Part shown: positions 46,284 to 57,905 of the stretch, in pieces
Numbering within the stretch: the first letter of the stretch is position 1
Layout of the letters: every line of letters starts with the position of its first letter
Made by a program: the position numbers and the translations under genes
Notes under the pieces: model-generated
What the model was told of the DNA's origin: nothing
Seen by the model: the letters and a program-made list of their open reading frames with translations, nothing else
Databases searched by the model: none
Source of the DNA: Orobanche coerulescens
Taxonomy: Eukaryota; Streptophyta; Magnoliopsida; Lamiales; Orobanchaceae
Length of the DNA stretch: 64,000 nt
Assembly: GCA_033398695.1 (NCBI GenBank)
Contig: CM065810.1
Span: 142,443,215 to 142,507,214 of the forward strand
Reading direction: 5' to 3'

Positions 46284-47566
46284 TCAATCACGCACTGATT
46301 GTCCCTGGACTCTCTGTAACCACATTTCAATCCCTTCACGAATCATCTCTCGCTGAAGGCTAAGTTGGGAGGTCAGTGTCTCCAGCATCTGAATAGAGAC
46401 AGGCTTGCGGCTAAGTGCATCGGCCACTACATTTGCTTTGCCTGGATGATATAAAATCTCCAAGTCATAGTCCTTAATCAGTTCCAACCATCTTCTTTGC
46501 CGCATGTTCAACTCTTTCTGACTGAATATGTACTTGAGACTCTTATGATCCGTAAAGATCTGACAGTGAGTCCCATACAGATAATGCCTCCAAATCTTCA
46601 AGGCAAAAACCACTGCTGCTAGCTCCAAATCATGTGTCGGGTAATTCACTTCATAAGGTTTCAGTTGTCGTGACGCATAAGCGATCACCTTATCATTCTG
46701 CATCAACACGCACCCAAGTCCTTGGTTCGAAGCATCACTGTAAACTATGAATCCTCCAGTTCCCTACGGAAGGGATAGAATCGGTGCCGTCATCAATCTC
46801 TTCTTTAACTCAACAAAACTAGTCTGACACGACTCGTTCCACTCAAACTTTTGAGTTTTCTGCAGAAGTCGAGTAAGTGGGCGGGAAATTTTAGAAAACC
46901 CTTCCACGAATCGACGATAATATCCAGCAAGTCCTAAGAAGCTTCGGACCTCTTTCACGTTCTTTGGAGGCTTCCAATCCAATATTGCTTCGATCTTCTG
47001 AGGATCCACTTGGACTCCTCTAGCTGACACCACATGGCCGAGGAACATTACTTCCTTTAGCCAAAATTCACACTTAGAAAGTTTGGCGTACAATTGTTCG
47101 TTTCTCAAAAGCCCCAATACTATCCGCAAATGCTGCGCATGTTCTTCCGGACTCTTAGAATACACCAGGATGTCATCAATAAATACGACCACAAATTTGT
47201 CCAAAAATTCAATGAACACTCTGTTCATTAATTGCAAAAATACAAGAAAGTAGTGAGTCCAAACGGCATCACTACAAACTCATAATGCCCGTAGCGAGTT
47301 ACGAACGCCGATTTCGAACATCGACTCCTTAATCCTCGATTGATGGTATCCCGATCTCGATCGATTTTAGAAAATACCGTTGCCCTTGCACCGTGGTCAA
47401 ACAGATCATCAATCCGTGGCAACGGATACTTGTTCTTAATCGTCATCTTGTTCGGCTCTCGATAGTCAATACACAATGAGCGATCCATCCTTCTTTCGAC
47501 AAAAGAATCGGCGCTCCCTGTGGTGAAACGCTTGGTCAATATAACCCTTGTCCAAGAATCCTCCAA
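46284..47566 (-). pseudogene. Chromovirus B RT and RNase H, frameshifted
   Basis: The RT is split over several frames: [11 protein letters not shown] and [14 protein letters not shown] (47566-47228), then FIDDILVYS and [14 protein letters not shown] (47237-46764). RNase H ([23 protein letters not shown]) is in 46709-46284. The order and motifs match copy A. Confidence 0.87.
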
Positions 47567-47951
47567 ATGCTTCTTGATTCAGACATCTCAAGAGGGTGCC
47601 ATACGATACGGCGCCTTAGAAATTGGTGTCGCCTGTGTTCCAGTTCAATAGTAAATTCTACATCCCTTCGTGGAGGTAGCCTGTAATTCATCAGAAATAC
47701 ATCTGGAAATTGCTCACAACAGAATAGATGAAAGTTCCACCATTTCTTCTTCTTTCTTCATTGCGTAACACCATGCATCTGACCTTGTTTCAAAGAATTT
47801 GACTTTTCATCGCCTTGATCAACTTTCCCGAGCTTCCCGGTTTCCATCCCTCAAACAATCTCGGAACCATCGTCGGCGACAATGAGATATTCCTCCTTCG
47901 GTAGTTTACATTGCTCCGCACCGATTAAGCCAATCGCTTCCGAGTATCGTG

Positions 47952-49474
47952 TCATCTCCTTGCATTTCTATCATGATCGATTTGAGAGCCACTCGCCTCC
48001 AAATGATACAGGAAATTTCTAGTTTCTAAATTTCCGACAATCCTCTCTCCACTCGGTAAACCAACAACATAAGGTTCACAAGCATGAAAACCGGAAATAT
48101 TCAAACGATTTACACAAGACAAAGATATGAAAGAATGTGTAGCTCCCGTATCGAATAAAACGCTAATCGGCCGGGAAAGGATCTCGACAAGACTGATGCG
48201 GCAAGAGCATCTCGATCGTCTGTCCCTCCTCATCTCGCATGCACGTGGGGAGCAGATCCGCACTTGATGTCCCCTTTCGGTCCCATTGTCCTCTGCCTCG
48301 CCCGCGGCCAAAATTCCGAGGCATCCGAACACTTTGCCGCATCTGTGGAATACCGGCCTCCTTCTCGATCGGGCCGTGGTGTACGGGCTCTAAAAGACTT
48401 TGCAGCCTCTTCACAAAACACCGCCCGATGTCCCTCTCATCCACAATCAAAACAAGTCACGGCAGGAAGGGGGCAATTCCGTCGATAGTGCCTGGTCTCG
48501 CAGCTTAAATCATTTCTGGTAACATCGGTAATAGTTGATGTCGCTCCGAAGTTCTTTCCGCTCCTAGTGGGTGTGGAGGTTTCTTAAAAGAGTGAAAGGA
48601 TGACTGGGCCTTACGGGCCCCACTGTTCTTATGCTCGTAAAAGTACCAGAGACTTTCTGTTTCTTGGATTCTCAAAATTTCTCCATGGCCGCTTCCTTGA
48701 TCTCATATGCCAACGCCTTATCCTGGTATTGGCGGAGTGTGGTACATTCGAATCCGACATGTACCTGGACTTGGTTTCATTCTCATATCGAAATGAATCA
48801 TCATTTCTCGCATCTGCTCGACCGATGTCGAACAAATGCCACCTTTGGTTAAACGCCTTGATCGCTCGGGATACCGGCACATCAAGGCCGAGCGAGAAAA
48901 ACTCCCAAACTTTGGCTTCCCTCACAGACGAGGGCAATCGAGCTTCCATCATCAATCTAAACTCTATCCAATCGGCATCATGGTCTACAGGCCGGATGGC
49001 TTCCCACCATTCGGACGCTTCCCCTATCAGAAAATATTGAGCGATAGAGGCTCTCCGGTCGTCTGGGCAGTTGATTCCGGCAAAGATTTTCTCCAGCTCC
49101 TTCAACCAATGGTCCCAGGTGGGAGTCTCAGAAATACCGTCGAATTTGGGTGGTTGCATCTTCGCCACCTCTTGCAGCCACCGGTCACCTCGATTTCCCA
49201 TATCTGGGATCCCTTGCTGTCTCTCTCCCTGCTGTAGTCCCACCGCCAATTGCATTCGGTCCACGACCTGGGCGAACTGAGTCATCTGGTTCACCACTTG
49301 ACGAAGGATCTCTGGTACAGCAGGATCTGGTTCATTATTAATATTTTGCTGCGGCTCTCCTGAGCTATGACTGGCCTGGTTAAAAGGCGACGCTTCCCTT
49401 TCGGCATTTCTCCGTCCGCGTCCACGACCGCGACCACGTCCACGTCCGCCTCTCAACATACTGTAAGCATACAT
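47952..49474 (-). pseudogene. Chromovirus B gag and protease, frameshifted
   Basis: The start ATG is at 49474, with the same Arg-Gly-rich leader as copy A. The gag domain is intact down to about 48900 (WLQEVAKMQPPKFDG, PTWDHWLKELEKIF, ASEWWEAIRPVDHDADW). Then frameshifts affect the zinc-knuckle region (48510-48330). The protease LFDTGATHSF is in the frame 48332-47952. Confidence 0.86.
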
Positions 49475-49694
49475 ACTCAATATACAGGAAACAACATCGT
49501 TCTAATATTCGAGTGTAAAGAGACACAACATGAGAAGAACAAGATAGAGTTTAGGAACTTACAACCACTGTTCGCATGAAGACGTAGGCAGTGCAGTGAT
49601 GTCATTCACGGCCGGTTACCCCAAAAGACATAAATGACCCCTATTTTAACCCAACGGCCAAGATATCCATAATCTTAGCTCTGATACCATATTC

Positions 49695-52070
49695 TGTAAC
49701 ACCCCCAATACATTCGGGAATATTACAGCGCCGTAAATCCTTTACATAAGGATTTACAAGGCTGAAGAATTGAATAAGCATAAAAAGGTACTAACGAATG
49801 GAAATAACAGAATTACGACATCGCCCGACCAAATACGTAAAGCAGACAATTGTTCAACAGAACTCAATAATACATCACCAAATTCAAATCATCACAAATG
49901 ACTTCGTACTCGAGTACTTATTGAAATAACGAATAAACAACTGATAAATAAACTCGGTCGGGACATCACTCTGCACCCTCGTCACCATACAGTTCCAGTG
50001 GTTGTTTCCCCGCTCTCCGGGATCCTGAACACAAACAAAATGTTCACCCCCGAAGGGGTTAGCACAACGATGCTAGTACAAGTACCACCACATATTATTC
50101 ATATCTCACGAAGAATAATAATAACGTAAATGACAAAATGCCAACGAGTCTTCTCCTACGAGAAACTCAAACATAACATACACAACTGATAATCACAACA
50201 TGATATCAATACATACACATGGTAATTCCATCGATCCAGCGTTCACTGCCTAGAACCCACGATGATCCCGTCAGACCAACCCGTGGTGGAAAAACCCGTC
50301 CGATGATCCAGCGCACGCTAGCATAGATCCCCCGATGATCCCGTCGGACCAACACGAGGTGGACACACAATAAAGACATACATGCACGACAATATGTATA
50401 ACAACAATACATAAAACAATTAAGGTACTTTCCTCGATTTGAAGACAATAACAATACTTCCACGAAAATGAATACTCGAAGATCGTCCTCCTCAATCAAT
50501 CACGTAACGAGACCAAACCTTAACAAAAGAAATGATATAGGATTTATCTCACGTCGTACAAATGTTAAACAATTCTATTAACGGTCAAAAGTTCATAAAC
50601 TGCAATCTGCCCGAATAGCTTAGCGCACGCTAAGTATTCTGTGCAGCGTGCGTTACGTCTGCCCGATAGCGCACACAAACAACAAAGCCTAGCGCACGCT
50701 AACTATGCATGGTCAGTACTTCACTGATCAGCCAACTGACTCGACTGATGGTCTAGCGTACGTTACGTACCAAACGTAGCGCACGCTAACGAGTGCTCGA
50801 TAGCGCACGTTAAACTGCATAGCATAGCGTGCGCTATTACTGCATGGCAGTTTACTGCTGAGCAGTAAACTGTTCTTGCCATGAACGAAACAATGAAATC
50901 CTTCGTGATAATTCATGTTACTTCCATGAATACCATGTTCATACCCTTATGAATGATTTTACGGATAAAGACAACTTCGGATTCAAGGATATGCATACCA
51001 ATATAAAACCATATTCCATTCCGACTTCAAATCTTCATACAACAATTCGAAAAGCTTAACGGTTGATATCAACACCTCTATATCAATCCATATTACCATA
51101 CTGAAGTTGATAAACGTCCTATATATATACTGGATAAATCCTTCCATGATCAAACCTTGAGATTTATCTAACAATAAGGATGTTAACGTCTAGTCCAAGA
51201 TTACTATGAAATCATCTATTAGATTCGGTTTACCAATGATAGAAGCTTCTCTTCACATATTCAGTGTACTAAGATTCGAATCATGATGATTATAATCAAG
51301 GTATTTAAGGCTTACTCAACTCACTATTCTAAACATGATATACTTGGATAATTCATCTATGAAAATCCATATCTTGTTAACATGATCATCCAAATCGTTA
51401 GAATCCAACTCTAAGTCTGGAGATAGATTGAACATACCTTAAAATGACGAAATCATTGAACCGTAAGGTAGAATCCAACTCCGGTTGGTTGTATGCCCTT
51501 CCAAGGTGCTATTCCACTTCCATGAACATTCCACGTCATAACCAATGTATAAACATCAACAATATGTGTTCTAAGTGTATAGGAGTATTACTACAACTCT
51601 CTGAACTCTCAAGATTTAGGAAAGTGCGAAAGAAATGCAAGCCAACACGGTTGATGTCCCATTTATAATATTCTGCATTATTGACAAGTTAGCGCACGCT
51701 ACTAAGCATACCTTAGCGTGCGCTAATAATGGTTGACTTCAGAATTTGTCCGGGTGCGTCAGCGGGAATCTTATCCGGACCCATGTCCCGGCTGGCGCAT
51801 GTGTTAGCCGTCTCGCTCAATAATTGAGTCCTTAGCGCACGTTACTGCTACCTGCATAGCGTGCGCTAATAATGGCCCGATAGCGCGCGTTAAGATACAT
51901 TCTTAGCGTGCGCTATCACGAGGTTGCTTGAACAATTTTGCAAGTTTCTATACTTATGTACAATGATGACAATGCACAAAATATCATACTCCGATAATCA
52001 AAACCACCAATCCGAATAATACATGATTTGAATACAGATGAAATACACCGTAATAAATCCGGATATTACA
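49695..52070 (-). repeat. 5' LTR, chromovirus B
   Basis: 2376 bp, close to both LTRs of copy A. Contains the same TAGCGYRCGCTA clusters (50615-50840, 51690-51920). Confidence 0.93.
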
Positions 52071-52559
52071 ACCGACATTATCCGGACAGCTGGACAGCCT
52101 TATCCGGATAGTGGCCTAGAAGCTTCTGTCGGCCATGACCGTCAGTTGTCAGTCGGCGTGTCCGGCGGTGACCGGCAAATGTCCGTCAACTTGGCTCAGC
52201 CGGTTCGACCCCTTCCCGTTGTCCAAATTCGATTTTCCGACCTGTTCCGGACTCGTCGGAGTTAAATCTTCGATATGCTCGGAACGGATTTTCGATAATA
52301 TTAAAACAATAATTTAATATTATTTTTGCAGTATAAGTGTTCTGTAATGAAAATTTTATCGTATCAATTCGTAGGAAATTTTCGAAATTACTTTCATAAA
52401 TTCTAAAATAATCCTTATAATTAATTTTGAAATCATTTCCTTCATTTTATGCTAGGAACGTATCGGTCCAAGTATTGGACAACCTGTAAATATTAAAAAA
52501 TTAAAATCCATGATCGTTAGCAAAATAAATAGCATTTAAATAAGTATTGGGGCGTTACA
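52071..52559 (-). repeat. 5' LTR of the 1.5-kb-LTR element, first part
   Basis: On the minus strand it begins TGTAACGCCCCAATAC and matches 38843-39330. It stops at the chromovirus target TCGGT; the rest is at 37085-38119. The flank CTCTT at 52560-52564 completes the AAGAG target duplication. Confidence 0.9.
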
Positions 52560-54038
52560 CTCTTGGTATTTAGACGTCCATTTTCATGATGAAGCATTCG
52601 TCGTATAGGTTCCTACCCATTTTCCCTTTGCCGCATGTACATCCATCCTCGATCCCTTCAGTCGGCAATCCTCCGTGGCTTATTCTTCCTCTTTATTCTC
52701 ACTAATCCTATGTGCTGACACCCGTGTATTACCGCCAATGACCAGTTGTTTAATGGGGATCCTGGTCTGGAGCCAGGTCCTAACCTTTTATGCAATCCTA
52801 GTTTCTCGTTTGGATGCGTCCTTGCGGTATACCTGTGGCTTTGGTTCCCTTTATGGGTTTGGGGTCGGTTGGATGAACGAAGTAGTGTGATGAAGAATGA
52901 AGTTCAGGGGAACTTGAATGAATGGGATTGGTGGAGTCTTGCGGACTGATGTTATTAGTCGTCTTTTAAGAACGACTAAGTTTTATTAGCAGTCATTTAA
53001 GAACATTTATGGGTCCTGGGACCGCTTTGTATTTCCGATGCCGGGTATCGCTTTCAATATTGAACCTTGGCGATTCATAAATTTATATGCGAGAATCGTG
53101 ATAACATGACGTTTTGTTAGTGAATCACAATCGTCACCTCTTGTGATTGAGGTTGTGTTATGATGGTTGGGTGGAGCCTTCATCGTTTTTTCGGAGATAG
53201 TTTTTTGGAGTATAATTGTTCCTTTGGCTAATTTGCTTTGTTTTGCCTTTTGATGGCTATTTATAGCAGATGAATCTTGTCGTTTCTTCTTCTGCATTTA
53301 TGGCCTGTTGACGTAATTCTAGGCACTTTTATCTAGTGTTTGTTAGGTCTGACGAAAAGTATGCATTTTCTGCGACCTAGCCTCTCAGGAAGGAACACTT
53401 GTTTATGCTTCCCGTAGCTTCCCTTCTTGAGTTATCTCGCAACTTTGTCTGGGCTTGTGCCTATTTTTTTTTTTTTGATGTTCCGTGGGAGTATTCCGTT
53501 TCTCTAATAGAGGTAGCGTGTAATTTGATTACCCTGATACTATTGTAGCGGTCATGCTCTTCTCCTTATTTATAAATTGTTTACGAGATGTCTGGGATGT
53601 TTTCTCCGGGACGATGTGCTGCCCTTATATTTTATTTTTCTTCTGTTGATAGTGGATGACAGAGGTATTTCTGGTGCTCTTTGTGCGAGCATTTATAAGC
53701 TTCTAGTGCGTGCTTTATCTTTAGGCTAGGATGTCCTTTCATCCTATGGCGTCTGACACAGGGTCAACCAGGTGGGTCATGTCTATTCCCTTAGGAAGGG
53801 GCGTTAACTTGTACTTCTGTTGACCATTCTACTTCTCTGTCTGTGCAGCGGGCTTTATGACATTGTATGGTTTTATCTGTGCTTGCGGACCTTGATCTAC
53901 GGGGAATTTTATTCTGTCGCGCCGGACTTCTTGCCGTTATGGTTAGTCTCTCGTTGACCTATTTAGGTACCTTTTACGGGTTGTGTGCACAGGCCGTTGG
54001 TAGCATTGTACGTTTTGCCTGAGAGTCTGTAATTCCTT
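52560..54038 (-). other. Tat/Ogre-like interior between gag and the antisense gene
   Basis: No pol motif was found on either strand. A minus-strand open frame at 53007-53297 is Lys/Gln-rich at the start but not recognisable. The pol region expected here (several kb) is absent. Confidence 0.5.
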
Positions 54039-55059
54039 TCAGGGATGCTGCCTCCGCTTACTTAGGCTCTCCACTGCCTCTTTCCCTTTACAGTAGGACA
54101 TTGTTAGTTCTATCATTTCTTTTATAGATTCTGTCGCCCATCCTTGCAAGTGTTTTGGTAAGTCTGGGTCTATCACTTTCTTCATGAATTTGCCAATTTT
54201 TGTGGCCTTCGGCATTTCCTTTGCTCTCCTGCTTTCCGTCAAGAATCTTCTTGTGAAGCCTTCTACTGACTCATCCTTCCTTTGTCTGGCGCAATGAATT
54301 TTCTTGTTTCTTTTCTTATGCCTCTTCATGTTAAGGAAGGTTTCTAAGAACGCATCTTTTAGCTCGTCGTAGCTGCTGATGGATTCTTGAAGGGTGTTTT
54401 CAAACCATATTCTCGCGGGTCCCTTAAGTGTGAGCCGAAACATGTGGCATTTAGTAGCCATGTCCCAGTTGTATACTCGGGCTGCCGCTTGAAATGTCCC
54501 TACATGGTCCACTGGGTCTTCAGTTCCGTCATAGAACTGGACGTTATCTGGCATGCGGGTTTTCCTTGGTAGTTTTGCACTGTGGATATCCTTAGTAAAT
54601 GGGTCCATCTTCTCAGAGAGGTATGGTTGCATTGGGTTACCTTCCCCATTATCCATCCTTATGGTCTCCGCATCTTCGGCATAGTGTATGTGCATTGGGG
54701 TGTTCTTCTTTTTACTCCTTTTTTCTTTCCGCGACCTAGGTTGCTTACTTTCTATGCTTTCCCTTTTTGGCGTGCCTTTAGGGCTCTTTTTTCCCTCTTT
54801 TTCCATTTGTATTTCTTTCATGTTTGGCTACTCCGCATTGATTCTGACACGGGGCCGTCTTAGCGTCTTATTGAGCTCGCGTCCCTTCAAGCTTCCTTCG
54901 TGGTGCCTTTAATTGATGAGCTTCCTCACTCCGACCGATTGGAGGTCTTTGGCCACAACAGTTGTCAGGCTCCAGGAGGGTCGTATCGAACGTTGGTTTT
55001 GTTTGACCTTTTAATTTTTCGTTGGTTCTCTCCATCTCCCGTGTGGTAGATGTTGCCAT
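54039..55059 (-). pseudogene. Tat/Ogre-type gag, one stop and frameshift
   Basis: Probable start ATG at 55059, 64 bp after the primer site. The frame reaches a TAA at 54868-54870. It resumes in another frame (54821 to 54039) with a basic stretch and then the Gypsy gag domain: PFTKDI, LPRKTRMPDNVQFYDGTEDP, FRLTLKGPARIWF, SYDELKDAFLETF, DESVEGFTRRFL. This pattern is the Tat/Ogre/Athila-type capsid domain (Pfam Retrotrans_gag). It normally forms the particle shell around the element RNA. No zinc knuckle or protease follows before the spacer. Confidence 0.85.
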
Positions 55060-55122
55060 TAGGGGGTATTTGCCGAAATGTTCGCTCGTGGAGAGTATTT
55101 TCAAGAATGCGGTTATGCACTG

Positions 55123-55142
55123 GGTCCCACGGATGGCGCCAA
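55123..55142 (-). other. Tat-type primer-binding region
   Basis: On the minus strand TTGGCGCCATCCGTGGGACC, two bases after the LTR end. The TTGGCGCC...GTGGGA form is typical of Tat-lineage Gypsy elements. Confidence 0.75.
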
Positions 55143-55144
55143 CT

Positions 55145-55800
55145 TGTTAGTACAAAAAGTGTGATCCGGTTGAGATTGGGCTTAATCTGCGTTGGGCTGA
55201 TCTTGGTGGATCATCCGCTGTACGATTTGTGCACTAATCCAAGTAATTGATCGAATCCCTGCACAAGTAACAATACACCGATAGCCTTATCGTGGGGGCG
55301 GACCCCACGATTAAGCTCCATCATGAGAATAAGTACTCATGTTGTCAGAGGAATATGTGTATGTGGGATGAGAGAGAAAGTCATACCTCGAGAGTGTGTA
55401 CTGAGGTTTCCTTTTATAGGCGATCGAAATGCTAGGGTATCCTAACATTTCGGTTATTGCCGTAGTGGCCGTGGTGGGACCCTTGTCCAGATAGGGTCCG
55501 CAGCTTAATCAATGTATGCGGGCGTAGGTTGCTTTCCGGATCGTAAGTTGATCCTTGAGCGTTCCTAAGGGGTGCCGCTCTAGCATATCCGGACCGTGCC
55601 TTGCTCATAGCTTGGGCGTTGGCCGGATCTGGTTTGTTGACATATCGGGCCAGAGCCCAGTTATCTTGTTGGTAAGATGGGTTGGGGCCTAGTTCATTGG
55701 TACATTGAGCCAGAGCCCGGTTCACATGTTGGGCCGGGGCCCGGTCATTCAGTCCAGGCACAGCAAGTCTGCTGTCTGTACTATACGTCATCATTAGCCA
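55145..55800 (-). repeat. 5' LTR of the Tat/Ogre-like element, outer end uncertain
   Basis: The inner end is TGTTAGTAC on the plus strand (ACA end on minus). A minus-strand TATA box, CCTATAAAAG, is at 55411-55420. Repeated GGGCC-AGAGCCC-like blocks lie at 55640-55750. The outer border could not be fixed because no second LTR is present; 55780-55860 is the plausible range. Confidence 0.55.
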
Positions 55801-55860
55801 TTTCAAGTAACTTTCTATTTTTAGCAGGTTTTCCGAACTAGTAGTTTCCAATTTTAGTAA

Positions 55861-56701
55861 GTAAATTTAGTAAGTTTAGCCAAATATGATTATAATTACC
55901 ATTTAATATGTTTAAATGTTCGAAATGATTAATATTATAAATTAGGGTTTAAATATAACCATTATAATAGTTTAAGGTCTAACATTTCAATATTACCAAG
56001 TTTAAGGTTTACAAATGTCAAATGATTAACTTTAGGGTTTATATCGTAAATTAATATCAAAATAACCGTTTTATGACTTCGTCGTTTTCACAAGTTATAT
56101 ACATGAATTCTTGAAAATATTTTATACCGCGATAACAATATACAAGTATTCTCATTATTTCACGTGATAAAATATATCACTCACACGCCTAAAATGTTTA
56201 CCCCACATCTGTTATACACCATTTTACTTTTGTTGAACTTCATCCCACGACACCTATTTACTTTTTTTTTGAAATAAACCATGCACGCATGCACTAACCA
56301 ACAAAAAGACCGACCAAAACTATACTCTGATTATTAAACGTATGAGTACACACCGACCTCCTCCATGCTGGTTCACCATCAGTGTCTGTAACTCTACTTG
56401 TTCTAGTTATGTGGTATTTGCATGCATAATTGGTTATGAGAACTAACATGAGAAACTAGATCATCAAATCTTAACTAAATCTTATCATCATATCTACCCA
56501 TATGGCATATCTCTCTTTCCCATATATTCTCTATATCTTTGATTATCACAATTTGTACACTTAGTCATCAATTTAAGTACTTATTCTCTTTGTCCAACGA
56601 ATATTAAGGCAACCATTACCCTTACCTAACTCTTATTTCACAATTATTTAAGTCTTGCATGCTAGAGTTAAACCTTGCACCATAATCTCAATCAATCAAA
56701 C
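55861..56701. other. AT-rich stretch without recognised features
   Basis: No gene, repeat or terminal motif that I can support. It may include promoter sequence for the frame at 56702-57232. Confidence 0.4.
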
Positions 56702-57232
56702 ATGAATAATGAGCCCATATCACCTAACAATGTTCTTGACAACTACACTTTCTTAAGTAATGACAAAAATTTATTGAACGCCAACTATGGTAGTCAAGAA
56801 GTCATGAACAATTGTGAAGTTCCTCAAGAAATCAATAATGGTGTTGGTAATAATTGGTTTATGAATGGTGGTCAACCTCGCATCGAGACTAATCTTGATT
56901 AAATAACACAAGATGATGTTTGGAACAATCTTAACAACAATCAACTTGCTAGGTCTCCGTTTAGATGTCTTGGAGAAGAAAAAGTTTGGGAAAAGATAAG
57001 GAAACCCTTAAGCCCAAAACTTCATGAAGGAAAACATTCAATATGTTGTGAAAACACTATTGATATGCTTAATGCAATTATGGATAATAGGGAAGAGAAT
57101 CGTGAGATGTTTAAGTCACTTCACGAGAGAGTTAAAATGCTACAAGCATTGACTTCCAACATAACATGTCTTGTGCACAATGAAAGAGGTGTTGATACTT
57201 GTGATGATAATCTTGAAGATGTCGAGTATTAA
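56702..57232 (+). pseudogene. Unknown Asn-rich protein, one in-frame stop
   Basis: From ATG 56702 (frame open from 56675) the frame runs to a TAA at 57230-57232 with one TAA at 56900-56902. The N-terminal half is Asn-rich (NNEPISPNNVLDNYTF). The second half has a short motif (RCLGEEKVWEKIRKPLSP) and a charged, probably helical stretch (MDNREENREMFKSLHERVKML). I do not recognise a family. It lies 0.67 kb before the LTR of a SIRE-like Copia element and could be an extra gene of that element or a separate relic. Confidence 0.45.
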
Positions 57233-57905
57233 TATCTTAAGTGTTAGTTTGTTATGTTATCTAGAATGTACTTTGTACATGTTGTTGTCTAATTGTTCTT
57301 GTTGGCTAGTTATGATTGTACTTTGTGTTTGAAGTTTTCTATAATAATATAAATGCCTATTTCTCTATTATTGTCATGCTCAACAAATGGTTATTGGAGT
57401 CATATTGGACAAATAATGTATAATTTTATGGACTAACCCATGTTGCAAGTATCCAAGTGGTTATCTAACCCATTCTTCGATTTTCACATGTGAGAATTTC
57501 TTGTTCGTTGTATGTTGTGTATTTATATGTGTAGCTAGAACACTGCAAAGGTGAGGCTCTTGACCCATGGATCCCCGCCTTGGAACAAGGGGGAGCAACG
57601 ATCTAGGGGGAGCTATAATCAAGGGGGAGCACGTTCGTGTGCATATACAAGCTACCTATCTTATACCACAGGCCCAAGTTCGAAACCTGGCTTGATTGGA
57701 AATCCCACCTTTTTGATTCGACAAAAGGGGGAGAAAGAAAGCAAGAGCGTGAAGACCTATTCAAGTTAAAAGATACAAAAGGCTTCACCAAATTACAAGG
57801 CAATGTCAAGACGCAAGCTACACCAAAGGTGCGCTTTGTCTTCGCTACGTTTTGTAATTTTATTTGCTTTCGTATTTTATTTGTCATCATCAAAAAGGGG
57901 GAGAT
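57233..57905 (+). other. 3' end of SIRE-like Copia interior with repeated polypurine tracts
   Basis: At least five purine tracts (CAAGGGGGAGC, TAGGGGGAGC, CAAGGGGGAGC, AAAGGGGGAGA at about 57585-57735, and AAAAAGGGGGAGAT right before the LTR). The last is the functional PPT position. TTTGTCATCATCAAAAAGGG before the PPT is typical of SIRE/Maximus Copia elements. Short inverted segments around 57870-57960 overlap the LTR start. Confidence 0.65.

Larger units (their letters stand above)
42454..52070 (-). mobile_element. Gypsy chromovirus (Del/Tekay-like), copy B
   Basis: Same family as copy A, in opposite orientation. The 3' LTR is at 42454-44816, the 5' LTR at 49695-52070, and the primer site (complement of TGGTATCAGAGC) at 49678-49689. 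Flanks are TACGG on the left and ACCGA on the right, pairing with copy A's CCGTA and TCGGT. The coding region is broken, but the 3' end is better kept than in A, with a clear chromodomain. Confidence 0.92.
19308..55800 (-). mobile_element. Remains of a Tat/Ogre-like Gypsy element, heavily nested
   Basis: Once the younger insertions are removed and 37085-42453 is turned back, 19308-21944, the complement of 40360-41345 and 52560-55800 become contiguous. Read on the minus strand this gives a 5' LTR (from about 55800 to 55145), a Tat-type primer site, a gag gene (55059-54039), a non-coding spacer and, at the far end, a gene running antisense (19349-21810). Tat-lineage elements such as Grande and RIRE2 are known to carry an antisense gene near the 3' LTR. 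No protease, RT or integrase was found, so pol is deleted. The 3' LTR is missing, cut off at the Copia LTR end. That gag and the antisense gene belong to one element is inferred. Confidence 0.6.
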
